Origin: Xiphophorus maculatus
Taxonomy: Eukaryota > Chordata > Actinopteri > Cyprinodontiformes > Poeciliidae
Reading direction: 5' to 3'
Length of the DNA stretch: 64,000 nt
Assembly (NCBI RefSeq): GCF_002775205.1
Contig: NC_036445.1
Location: forward strand, 23,726,953 to 23,790,952
Positions 30,510-41,240 of the stretch are shown here, in pieces; position 1 is the stretch's first letter, and every line of letters begins with the position of its first letter. A program made the position numbers and the translations under genes. The notes under the pieces were generated by a model that worked only from the letters and a program-made list of their open reading frames with translations, did no database searches and had not been told where the DNA came from.

Positions 30510-31620
30510 GTCACAACAGACAATTCTGTGAGGAAGTTGTACAGAACAATATTCCAAGCTTCGAGTATCTCAGACCACCATTCAAATGATCAACCAAATA
30601 CAGAAAAAGCGTGGCACAACTACAAACCCACCAAAACATGGCCGTCTAATTCAACTAACAAGACTGGCAAAGATGGGATTAATTAAGATTTAAATCGTAT
30701 TCTAACTGTGTTGCCCTTAATTAAGGCGTTTATCTGAATAAATATGTTAACTGGTTAAATAAGCAACTCTTAAAATATGTTCTATGTTTTTAAATGTGAT
30801 TACTAGCTGTTTAGAAGAAAAATTCATTTTTTTGTTAGAAAATATTATCGGTAAAATCTACTTCCGGTTCCGATCGCGTACTTCCGGTTTTCCGATTTTC
30901 GCAGTATGGAAATGTAATCAAATGCAATCCACGCTGAGTTATCAGGCAGAAACGTCGTACATTACTTCATATGAAAGTTTCTGCTGATGAGTTTGCATGT
31001 TATTGCATATTTTTGCTGAAATGTTATTTTAGTGAGCTTGATGCCCTTTTATTGGGTAGTGTGCAGTGTATTCTCTCTCATTTAATCTTTCACCACATAT
31101 TCATGAGGATAGTTCAACAAGCTGCAACTTCATTTGTGATTTAAACATCATTGTTGAAAACACTACAATGACTCTGGAGGAGAAACAAATTTCCACAGTT
31201 CAGGGGGTGGGGGGGATTTTGTTGACAGTACTACTACACATAATCCACAAATCTGTCCTTTTCAGATCTTAGACACAACAAATATGGTGAAGAAGGTGCT
31301 CTGATTAGATGAGGTCAAAACTGAACTTCTTGATCTGCATGCAAAATGTTTTGTGTACATACAAAACACCCCGGTCCCATCATCTTCATGATAAAATTTG
31401 ACGACGGCAGCATGATGTTGTGGGGTATCCTTTACTTCAGGGACAGAAATGTGGGTCAGATTTGATGGAAGATGGATGGAGGTAAACACATGGCAATCCC
31501 CTGTGATAACCTGATAGAGGCTTGGCTGGAATAGAGGTTCACCTTCCATCAGGGCAAACATTCAGTCGGATCTACAGTTGAATGTCTAGGATTAGGTAAG
31601 ACAAACTCAAGGCTGGCGGG
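30510..31620 (+). mobile_element. Decayed Tc1/mariner element, interrupted
   Basis: The 5' part near 30560-30670 (GTATCTCAGACCACCATTCA, GGCACAACTACAAACCCACC, CATGGCCGTCTAATTCAACT) and the 3' part at 31270-31600 (GAAGAAGGTGCTCTGATTAG, GGCAGCATGATGTTGTGGGG, AGAGGTTCACCTTCCATCAG) are consecutive regions of one sense-oriented Tc1 transposase gene. About 590 bp of unrelated AT-rich sequence sits between them. Stops and frameshifts are frequent. Confidence 0.7.
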
Positions 31621-31967
31621 ACCCACCTTTTATCTAACCTGTGAGATAATTTCATATGGCCTACCTGTAGGTTACTCCTATTTCACTACATATTCCATAA
31701 AGCACCACAAAAACACCTCGACATGGGGTCGCAGAAGGTCCACAGAGAGTCCAAATCAGTAAGGAGACGTGAAGATGAGCAAGACAACACACAACAGCCA
31801 TTTTCCTCATAAGAGTTTCCACAGCTCTGCACTTGCCACCAAACATTAATGGACTAGTTGCTAAGACATGCTAAGACACGGACAAAAAGGTATAAAGTAC
31901 AGAGAAAATTAAATATACCTTTGGTCAAATCTTATGGTCACTGTCATATTTTAACAATGTCTCCACA

Positions 31968-32240
31968 ACAGCGTTCTTACCCCTTTAACTTTTTTCTCAG
32001 TTTGTCACTTTACAGCCGGAGTGTTCATATTTAATTGGTATAAATAAATATACGTTTATAAATATAAAGTTTATATAGAATAAAGTTTCTAAATATACGT
32101 TATGTATATACTGCAAAACTAATTTGATCGAACGTGAAACATTTTGCAAAGATGAATGTGCACATCACATATTCCAGTCTCTGACTGTGCAAAATAAAAT
32201 AACAATTTTGGAGCATAATTAAAATGTAGATGAGAAATAA

Positions 32241-32333
<93 letters not shown>

Positions 32334-32483
32334 TTTTTTCATATTTATTTGTAAAACCTTTAAACAACTTTCCAATTATACACTACTCTGTGTTGGTCCA
32401 TCATATAAATTACCAATTAAATATGAATACTCCAGCTGTAAAGTGACAAACTGAGAAAAAAGTTAAAGGGGTAAGAACGCTGT
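31968..32483. mobile_element. Inverted-repeat element with 73 bp arms around (AT)n
   Basis: The arms 31968-32040 and 32411-32483 are reverse complements with only two mismatches (71 of 73). They begin ACAGCGTTCTTACCCCTTTA, with TTTGTCACTTTACAGC inside, which is Tc1-terminus-like. Between them lie about 370 bp of AT-rich sequence including (AT)n at about 32245-32315 and a T run at 32316-32339. There is no coding content. This is probably a non-autonomous Tc1-type foldback element. I could not find a clear target duplication. Confidence 0.7.
32245..32339 (+). repeat. (AT)n followed by poly-T
   Basis: About 35 AT dinucleotides followed by about 24 T. The alternating Ile-Tyr frame on the other strand is an artefact of this tract. 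Confidence 0.97.
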
Positions 32484-33056
32484 TGCAAGGAACTGCGCCT
32501 CAGGGGGAACAACACAGCCGACAAAATAAAATTTCCCTGTCATTACATTTCTTTCTCCTCTGTTTTTTCCTCTGGAACTAAACTCTTCTTAGAGCCAATT
32601 TTCGCCTTGCTGAATGAAAAATATTTCGTGCACCGGAGTTCACTCAAAGTTTGTCGAAAGAGATTACAGTGAAGGTGATAAGAGGGGACTGTGCAAAATG
32701 TTAGGAGCTAATGCCTCAATAATAGTCAACCCGATGTTCTGAATGCTTTAAAAGAAAACGTTTAACACTGTAATGGTGTGTGTATGCACTCCTGAAACAC
32801 AGGACTGGGGCTTCACAGCAGAGCTGAACTGGATGTGAGTGCGCATGCATGGCGTGTGTTTCTTTCAGACATTGTGCTTTAATGTAAACTCAACTTTCAA
32901 CATTCCCACACTGTGGCATAACTCCTCTCTGTGCATTACGTCAGACGCTGATATGTGCTCAACTTATGTGAAAATGCTGACTGAATGTTTGACATGGAGG
33001 ATTTTGTCGGCAATCTGACCACGAGCCTCAAAATTAAATTTCTTTATTTGGCTGGC

Positions 33057-33110
33057 ATAAGTGTTTATACACTACATGTTTACTCATGTGTTTATACACT
33101 ACATGTTTAC
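33057..33110. repeat. 31 bp dispersed repeat, copy 2, with partial tandem copy
   Basis: 33057-33087 is identical to 27157-27187. A second, 23 bp copy of GTGTTTATACACTACATG follows at 33088-33110, giving a 27 bp tandem period. Confidence 0.85.
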
Positions 33111-33145
33111 AAATGACATATAATATGCATTATATGTCAAATTGC

Positions 33146-33189
33146 ACACACACACACACACACACACACACCACCCCCACACACACATA
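33146..33189 (+). repeat. (CA)n microsatellite
   Basis: A run of CA dinucleotides interrupted by CCACCCC. Confidence 0.9.
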
Positions 33190-34285
33190 CACTAGTTTTT
33201 CACAGGGGCAAATCCACTGTTAGATGAAAAACATAAAAACTTGTGAAACTGGTTTGAAATATTCATCTGAGGGACGGAGATCTTTCAGAGTGCACTAGTA
33301 ATAACACACAAAGGTGCTGAACCGTAGCTGGGAGAAACATGCCGGGGGCATATGGCGCCTGAGATTTCTGTGGGAATCTCTGATGGTGTGCAAAGGGTCA
33401 TTTGCATTACCCCCTTTCAGGTGCTTTTTATCTAAACCTGGCTGCACGCAGCATGTGTCGCCGTAGTAGCTGCTGCAGTTGCCTGGACAACTGATCTTTG
33501 GAATCAGGTTGTGAGGCAAGAGAGGAGAGATGCACCGAGGGGGAGTGTGTGTGAATTGCGGAGATTGATGTTTTTGTTTTGGCAAAGTAAAAAGTAACGC
33601 AGAATGGTAAAGTACCTGGAATCGACGTTGAACGCGATCGCCGTCCAGTTCTTTAGGTTCGAATTTTGTCCTTTAGATGTCCTGTCAGTGAAAATGTTTT
33701 TTTGTGGGCATACAAAGATAAAATTGTAAACTCCTTTTTATCTGCCAGAGTCTCTCAGATGCTAGTTCATTGAATAGCGTAATTTAGTAACTGAAATAGC
33801 TGCAAGATGGAAAATGTCGGACATCACTTTTACTTCTTCAATTGTGTTTTAGCTTGTACCTCACGTCTCCTAGCATGGAGACCTAACATACTGGCACCCT
33901 ATTCAGTAAATTAAGAGTTCTATAATGTACCCAGTCACCCTCAAATTTAACACAAAGGTGAATACTTGCTTGAGACAACAACTGCAATTTGATATATAAG
34001 AATTTTAAGAGACTAAGGCTAATTTCTACTCCAGTGCTTTTCATTATTGCCACCGATGCACATTAGCACATTTTTTCTGATAACTGTGTGGACTGGAATC
34101 GCCTATGTTATTTGCAACAGCGAATGGAAACATCAAGAAAGTCCCATTTCTAAAACATAATCATTCCATGTTTCTCACTGTAAATATAATCTAATTTAAA
34201 TAATCATGTCTTTTAGCCTTAAAATAGCCCAGCAAAATCATGCTACATTGATGGCGTTTGGAAATGAAGCTAAAATACTATAATT
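33190..34285. other. Desert segment, no gene recognised
   Basis: No recognised gene or element. Short frames only. Confidence 0.4.
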
Positions 34286-34287
34286 TG

Positions 34288-34517
34288 CCAGAAAGTATTC
34301 ACAGCGCTTCACGTTTTCTGCATTGTTTTCTGTTACAGCATAGTTTTCTAATTTTAATACATTTGCAAAAAATCTCCAAAGACTTTTTTTTCCCAACATT
34401 GTCATAGTGGGGTATTTTTGTGTACAATTTTGAGGAAAGAGATTACTTTAATACGATTTGGAATAGAGCTGTAATATAAAATGTGCAAAAGTGAAGTGCT
34501 GTGAATGCTTTCCAGAT
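34288..34517. mobile_element. Internally deleted Tc1-type element
   Basis: The ends are imperfect inverted repeats of about 35 bp: CCAGAAAGTATTCACAGCGC at the left, against the reverse complement of GAAGTGCTGTGAATGCTTTC at the right. CATAGTGGGGTATTTTTGTG and AATTTTGAGGAAAGAGATTA, next to the right arm, are sub-terminal words of fish Tc1 elements. With only about 230 bp it has lost the transposase. Confidence 0.75.
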
Positions 34518-35423
34518 AAGCGTTACAATCAACAGTTACGGTCAAATGCTCTGATTCATTTGGCTCAGACACTGAGAAAAATAAGAGTGACTACTGCAGT
34601 CGTTTACTGAGAATAACACGTACGTTTGGAGATGAAGGTGACTGATTTCATTTTTACCGTGCAAACTTCGGAAATCAACAGACATTTTCTACTCATAGAT
34701 ATATTTTATTGCAGTGAAGACCAGTATGCAAGAAAAGCTGAAGTACTTAGAAAGACATTCAGTGCACATTACCTCAATTCACCCTGCATGGTATTGCAGA
34801 AAAAAAAGAAAAAAAAAAACTCTTCACATTTCTGTTTGACTCTGCTTCCATGTAGACCCAACCATCAGAGATGGGGAGCTCAAATCTAATACCTCCAGGG
34901 AGACAAAATGTTTCTACTTCTACTGCATATTAAAGGCAAGCTATTTTCTCCGAGTGTGGCATGTCTTTTTTTCAATATCAGAGGCTCCGTGGAGACACAT
35001 ACGGCTTTGGGCTGGCAGCAGCGCGATGAGACTGCGAGTTGCTATCTGACTGACTGATCGTTTTTAATAATACCCACTCTCTTGCTCACATTTGTTCATA
35101 TCTAACCAGGGAGGTGTTAGAGTGGAGCAGTGCAGCGCTGTTTTTCTATTATCATGAAACCGGGACGGTGGTCACATCGTCTGCGGCGTCAGGGGGAGGA
35201 GATTTCTTCCTCTCATGTTCTAAATAACATCCCAAAGCAACGTGATCGTCATTCATGCTCACTTTTACAGTAAATCTAATGCTTTGTGTCAGCAGCCATG
35301 TCTGCGGTGTATTGACTGGTGCCTGCAAACAACATGTGGGAATGAGTCTTGAGCAGAATGTCAGGTTCACTTTCAACAGGTGAGCAAACGGAGGGCAAAA
35401 GTTACATGATCCATGAGTTACAT

Positions 35424-35460
35424 AAGTGGATTATGTAACATAACGTTACATAATCCACTT
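35424..35460. repeat. Perfect hairpin, 16 bp arms
   Basis: AAGTGGATTATGTAAC at 35424-35439 is the exact reverse complement of 35445-35460, with a 5 base loop. A related ACATAAGTGG/ACATGATCC context sits just upstream. Confidence 0.95.
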
Positions 35461-36007
35461 TGGTCAACGGATTATCAAAACATTGCTAATCGATCCAATA
35501 TTAATATCTGTATTGGTTTGATACTGAAAAAAGTCCTAGTACAGGTAGCGATGACAATGTGCCCAATCCACAAGAACAGATCTGTTCAGTCTAATTCTAT
35601 GCTTTTTGCTCTGAGTGACTTTATGCTTAATTATTTATTTTAAATCATATTTAGAATTCCTGACTGCACTTTCTGAACCATTTGAAAGTTGAAGTTAATT
35701 TTTAGTTTGACCAAAGGAGTCAGCCTATTGTTTTTTTTTTATCAGTTTCTTTGTTATTTATTTTACGTTGGCTGTTGTACTCATTGACTGAACAAATTAA
35801 ACTTGTGTTGTTTGACCAAGCTTGACGCTATTGGCATATTTAGGTGTGCTGTACTCGTCCAGAGATATCAAACAAATTTGTTAGTTAGTACATTTATGTC
35901 TGTGTTTTTAAAAAAGTTTGACGTTTTAGGTCAGTCCAGCACTGTTTTTCTGTATTGGATCGGTATCAACCGATACAAAATCTCAGATATCCGTATTGGT
36001 GTTTCAA

Positions 36008-36067
36008 GGGAAAAAAGTGGATTGGTTCATCCCAAACGGGAAAAAAGTGGATTGGTTCATCCCAAAC
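36008..36067 (+). repeat. 30 bp perfect tandem duplication
   Basis: A unit beginning GGGAAAAAAGTGGATTGG occurs twice head to tail (36008-36037 and 36038-36067) at the apparent end of a hAT-like fragment. Confidence 0.9.
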
Positions 36068-36480
36068 TGTTCCCTTATAGACCGGCAGACCGAAAGATGT
36101 CCTTGCTGTTCTACCTAAGCCAACTCTACTCCTCCTATGTTAATGTTGTGAGGTCCATACGCCCTCACAAGGTCTCCTGGAAAAACGGGCTTCAAGCTAG
36201 GCTGATTGCGCACAGACATAAAATTGCTTTTATCCACTTTGTCAGCCTCTCTGTTGACTCACTGCATTGACATGTACTCCTCCTCTCCGGGTTAAGCCAC
36301 CTGTCTCCTTCCTCTTGTTGAAACCATGGAAATCTTGTTTAGCCCTCTGGATGTTTTGCCTACTCATAATTTAACAGGATCACTAGCTCAAATGTTGCAT
36401 ATATTTATTATAAATTTCCATCCTTTGGGTCTGAATCTGAGTATTTTGAGCAGGTGGGTGTTCATTCATCTTTAAAGAAA

Positions 36481-39400
36481 CCTGCACCTTAGCCAGCAGC
36501 CTCACAACAACGGTACACCCAGTCCTAACTTTTTTTTCAAGTCCGAAAAAAACCCACAAAAAAAAACATTAAAAATGTGAAATTGCATTCAGGAAGAGTC
36601 AAATAACAATCTAACTTTTCAATCAGGCACATCTTATTTGAATTGTTGCTATAGGTCTTGTACTTGCCTTCACAAGTTCTATGTGAAGGCATTTCTTGGT
36701 TCTATGTTTATAGAACCAAGAAAATGTTATTTTAAATTAATTCCTATCTCCACAATACCAAAGATCTTTATGCAAAAGCTTCCAAATAAACTACATATTT
36801 TTCCTAACAGAATTATTTGGTTATTATTGGTTCCATGGTTATTTAAAACTAGAGATGAGATCAGAATTTTTTGGCTGCTTTTCTTCTCTCTGGTTCTTGT
36901 GAAGCTTTTACCTCTTAATACTGATTTTTACTGATTAGGATTTCCCTTATATATCATCTCTCAAACTATCATACAACTTTAAACTGTACACACTGAGGGT
37001 AAGATGCTCTTTGCTCATAACATCTCCACAGAAACCCTTTCTAAGGAACTTGGGTTTAACTCATGATGCCATAAAACCCAGACCATCTGCTCTGTTAATG
37101 ATGAACACTGGCTGCAGGTAAGATACTGACAGCTAATAACTCTATACATAGCCATTTTAGCAACTCCAGATATTTTTCTTTTTTTACTCATTTTGAAGGA
37201 TCTTTCTCTATAAGCAAGGTCAACAGCATTTGGTTTGATTGATTTAATACAACTAACTAGCTCCTTTAAGAATGAAGCTAAACTTTGAAGATTAAATAAA
37301 AAACTAGAGTCTCTGTTTGAATAAACTCTCTAAGCGGTGGAACCCAGAAGCTCAAAAAAGGTTATTCACTAATGCGAGATTTCTTCACATTCCTCATGGT
37401 TGGAAAAATGTCACTTCTCATGCACGCTGCGATTTAATGACACAAGTGTGGCTGAGCCGAAGAAAACATGTTTTCTGCTCATGACACTGATTGATCCGTC
37501 GCCGCTTCCACAGTCAACCTTGTCCCTCGAAATTTCTGTAAATTACACATCTACCGCATTGAATGCTACGGTTTCTGTAGCTAATTTAAAACTGAATAAA
37601 GAAGAAATACTACCAACCATTTTCACTCGCAGACATTGCATGAGAGATGAAATGGGAACTCGGCGCCCAAAGAGCTCTCTGCGCCGTCGATGGCACCTCG
37701 GTTTGAAATGCAACATGCTGAACATGTTTGAAGGCTGCGAGAAACACAGCAGCAATGCAAACAGGTTATGTAAACTGTACGTTTGCCAATAAAAAAAGTT
37801 TTTTTTGTTTTTTTTTTCCAGCAGGTTGGGGTCAGGGTCATTTTGACGTGACGAAGGAGAGAGAAAAGAACAGATGGTGGTAACTGTTACTCCGAACAGC
37901 ACAAAAGTACAGACTATTTTATCTTTTCAGACATGCTGTTCTGTGCTGTTTATCAAAAAGTAACCTTGTTTTTCAGTTCTGACTTAACTCGCGTGGAGTT
38001 GGGGAGGAAACGGACCAGAAGAGGGCAAAAATACAAAGACACAAAAAAGCTGACTGCAATGCACTGGGACACTTTTTGTCGCATTTTCTAAACATGGAAT
38101 ATCTTTGCTGTTGTCGGAATTATATCCATTTGACGCTTGATATTTAAATACAGTGTATAAAAACACACATGACCTTTCCAGGCGACGCCGTCTGTTTTGT
38201 GGAGCGGGCTTCCTGTGCATATCTCCTGCCTGAACGGTATCAGTGGTAAACATCTCCATGGTGTTAAAACCTGGAAGCAGCCGTTTGAACAGGTGAATGG
38301 AAAACCTTCAAGAATCTGGGAATTGTGGGGGGAAAAAAAGAAAAATCAGACTTCTGTAGGTCTACAATTCTCCTCCAGACGTTTCTACAAATCCATGACA
38401 TCATCATTTCAGCTTCCCCACGCTAAAGGCATGCTGATCAAGTGTATGCAGAACTTAATGATAAATATGTATATATTTTTTTCATCTACTAGAAATATTT
38501 CTTTTAATCCTAAGGGATTTGAAATGTGAAACATTTAGTCTGAATTAATGCCAAGCAGACAAAGGAAACGTTTTATGCTTTCTAACCATAAGACCAAACA
38601 GGGGTTTAAAGTGGAGCAGCAAAAGCAAATGAGATGGATTAGTGGGTTCATCCATGAATACTACTGCCTGGAAATTAGGCTGTTAACATGACATGACAGT
38701 TTTCAGTCAGAGGCCTCCTCAGATTGGTAGCAAGACTGACTGCTACTGGAGCATCGCCATCCACAACATCTCTTTGAGGATACTTGGATGAGATGCGTTG
38801 TTGCAAAATGAGGTATTGTTGAATTTAATCTGTAGGAAAACGTCTCTGTAGTACTATTTTGACAAAAAGCACTCAGGCTTTAGATTCTTATTTTTCCATT
38901 TTCCAAATCACCACCAAGACTCTTATCTCAAAATACTGTGCGGGTGCTAAAAGCTAAACTGCTCATGCAATGGTCGTAGCCATTGCATGAGAAGAGATTG
39001 TGTAAGAACAGTGAGACGGTTCAACATCAGAAGCAGCAAGTCGTGCTTTTTCTCCCCCGGAATATTATCCCAGAAAGTCGGACGTTGCTGTTTAGAAGAT
39101 GAGCTTCTGATGTTCCCTCGGAGTGATAATCTCCACAGGCGCCCGAACGGATCTGCTTTTTTTTTTTATTTATTTATTTTTTTACAAAACACTGCCAGCA
39201 TTAGACAAGGTCAGAACAGTCATCATGATCCCCACAAGCTGCATTTGCACAAAAAGGACACTCCATTAATTTGGACGTTGTTTAGAAAAGCGAGAGAGGG
39301 CGATGAGGGGGAGGAAAGAAGAGCGCTGGAGGAATGAGGGAGGAGGAGAGGTGTAGCAGGTTTCCAGGAAGCAACGGGGACGGCGCAAGAATGATAACAT

Positions 39401-40429
39401 AATGAAACCAAGAAGAAAAAAAAAGGTGGATGATGCGTGGCTGGGGAACTCGGTAACATCCAACCAGAGCTAAAAGCTTGGCATTGTGAAAGAGGGGAAA
39501 AAAATAAAAGATTTATTGTGCTGCTCATTACCACTGCTGATGTGCCTCTGAACATGAACGTTGACCCCTGAATTATGAAGCGGCGGACTTGTTGCTTCCC
39601 TCTAAATGAGCAGCATCTTCATAAGTAAAGAGAGAAATGCTCTCAATAGAAAAGGTTCAACAAACATTCACTGATGTGATTTGTTACTGAGAAAAGCAGA
39701 CAACCCACAGAGTTTATTTTTCTCTGGTTGTTTGCTTGCAGATGCGGAGAAAAGCGTTTGAGATTTCATCTGGTAGATTTTATGAGGACGAGATTGTGCA
39801 AGATCAGCACTGGCAATCCATAATTATCATTTGATCCAAATTTCCGGTTGTTAATAGCCGTAGTTTGTCAGTTTAGAAAGAGAAAGGATCAGACAAAAGA
39901 TATTTTTCAGGAGAAACTTCTGAAGCATTTTAATCAGAACCCAAATATTTGTATCAATTTTTTTGCAGACCGTTCACAGAATAAAGTTTACATAAGAAGC
40001 AAAAAAAAGAGATAAACTGAGATTGAACTATAAATTCTTCTTTTAGAAAGAAAAGGCAACTTTAATCTTTACTTAGAAGCGTTGTTATGTTTTCATGTTT
40101 GTTACATACAATACAATGTTGTCTCTTCTGAGTGGTTTTGCTAAAAAAAAAAAAAAAAGGGTGGGTCGAGGTTTATATTGGTCTGATTGGAGCAGGATGG
40201 GCTTTTGATCAACCTGGATAAAAGTTTACATAAAACATGCATGGTGTTACCATAGTTACTTACCGGCTTACCAGAGGAGACAGTCATCTTCAACAAATCC
40301 AAACTTGTGCGCCCATGTTTGTTTAATAATGTTGTGCAACATTAAAAGCTCAAAATGAATGACATACATGTTTGAGAGCATGCACGCTTTTTCACAGAGC
40401 CTCCCATGCTTTAGCCAGCATGCAATTGT
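36481..40429. other. Desert segment, no gene recognised
   Basis: Two adjacent perfect hairpins lie at 36665-36723 and another at 38962-38991. The frames at 36638-36934 and 37400-37792 have no recognised domain, no coding-like composition and no splice context, so I did not call them genes. Confidence 0.4.
36665..36723. repeat. Two back-to-back perfect hairpins
   Basis: TGCCTTCAC (36665-36673) pairs with 36683-36691 across a 9 base loop. Immediately after, TTTCTTGGTTCTAT (36692-36705) pairs with 36710-36723 across a 4 base loop. Both stems are perfect. Confidence 0.95.
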
Positions 40430-40431
40430 AA

Positions 40432-40520
40432 ATTCAATTCAGTTTATTTAAATACGTAGCGCCATTTCACAACAAAGTTTGTCTCGAGTTGCTTTCAAAA
40501 CAACAAAGTCTTGTGATCAA
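40432..40520 (-). mobile_element. LINE 3' end, antisense, L2-like
   Basis: AATTCAATTCAGTTTATTTA followed by GCGCCATTTCACAACAAAG is the reverse complement of a common fish LINE 3' tail. Only the tail is present, as expected for 5'-truncated retroposition. Confidence 0.5.
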
Positions 40521-41206
40521 TGTGACGTAATTTCTGTCTTGTTTTTAAATATAACACAAAAAAATTAATTTCCCCTTGGTGTAACTGAGGTATTGGATTT
40601 TTAATTTTTTTTTTCATCCTCCGGTGATGCTGTTTGAATATTTCCGTGTTGAACTAGTGAACAATTCCTGAACAACGTATCCAATTTTTCACATGACTGA
40701 ATGCCCACGAGCTAGTTTCCAGACGTGTCTTCTGATTAGGCAAATGTCTTACAAGGAGATTTTAGGATCACTTCATCTACTATCAGCCTGGCAGGTACAG
40801 ACAGCTGGAAGAAGGGAGGGGGACCCCAGAGTAAAACTGAGGATTTTAAATGAGCCTGAGATGTTGTTGTTTTATGGGCCTGTCACACAGAAGCATAAAA
40901 CTACTAAGATTTATTTATCCGACGCTTGTTCCCACCATTGAGTTGAAATATGGGCTACCAGATTAGCTCACATCAAGAGGAGAAGTAAAAGAATCCGCTT
41001 TAATCTTTAATCCTCACCAATCAAACTCCTAATTTGTTTGTCTAAAGTCCGGTTGGTTTGAGGAGAACTGAGAGACCGCTCCGAAACCAGGAAGCGAATT
41101 ACAGCGCAGGGCATTCTGGGTAAATACAGCCAAAACGAGTCTAACGCTAGAAGAAAGAAATGACTCGTGTTCTGTTACCAAAGACAAACGAGAAATCCTT
41201 TTCTTT

Positions 41207-41240
<34 letters not shown>

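Larger units (their letters stand above)
34518..36480. other. Desert segment with hairpin and hAT-like fragment
   Basis: Contains a perfect 16 bp hairpin at 35424-35460. From about 35455 to 36070 it has GATCCAATATTAATATCTG, GATCGGTATCAACCGATAC and GTGGATTGGTTCATCCC, which resemble a fish hAT-like element ending in a GGATGAACCAATCC-type terminus. Longer frames here (for example 35803-36270) show no known domain. Confidence 0.4.

Noticed and set aside
32100-32375. Frame with alternating Ile-Tyr and poly-Lys
   Set aside because: It is a product of the (AT)n and poly-T tract.
33128-33189. Possible CRISPR-like spaced repeats
   Set aside because: Repeats are dinucleotide CA or short tandem copies without spacers, and the host is a eukaryote.
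33640-33670. GGTTCGAATT as a tRNA B-box
   Set aside because: No A-box or cloverleaf-compatible arms at the right spacing.
35803-36270. 155-codon + strand frame
   Set aside because: It runs through a hAT-like fragment and a 30 bp tandem duplication. No domain is recognised.
37400-37792. 130-codon + strand frame in the desert
   Set aside because: No recognisable domain, no splice or promoter context, and an unremarkable length for random sequence over 40 kb.
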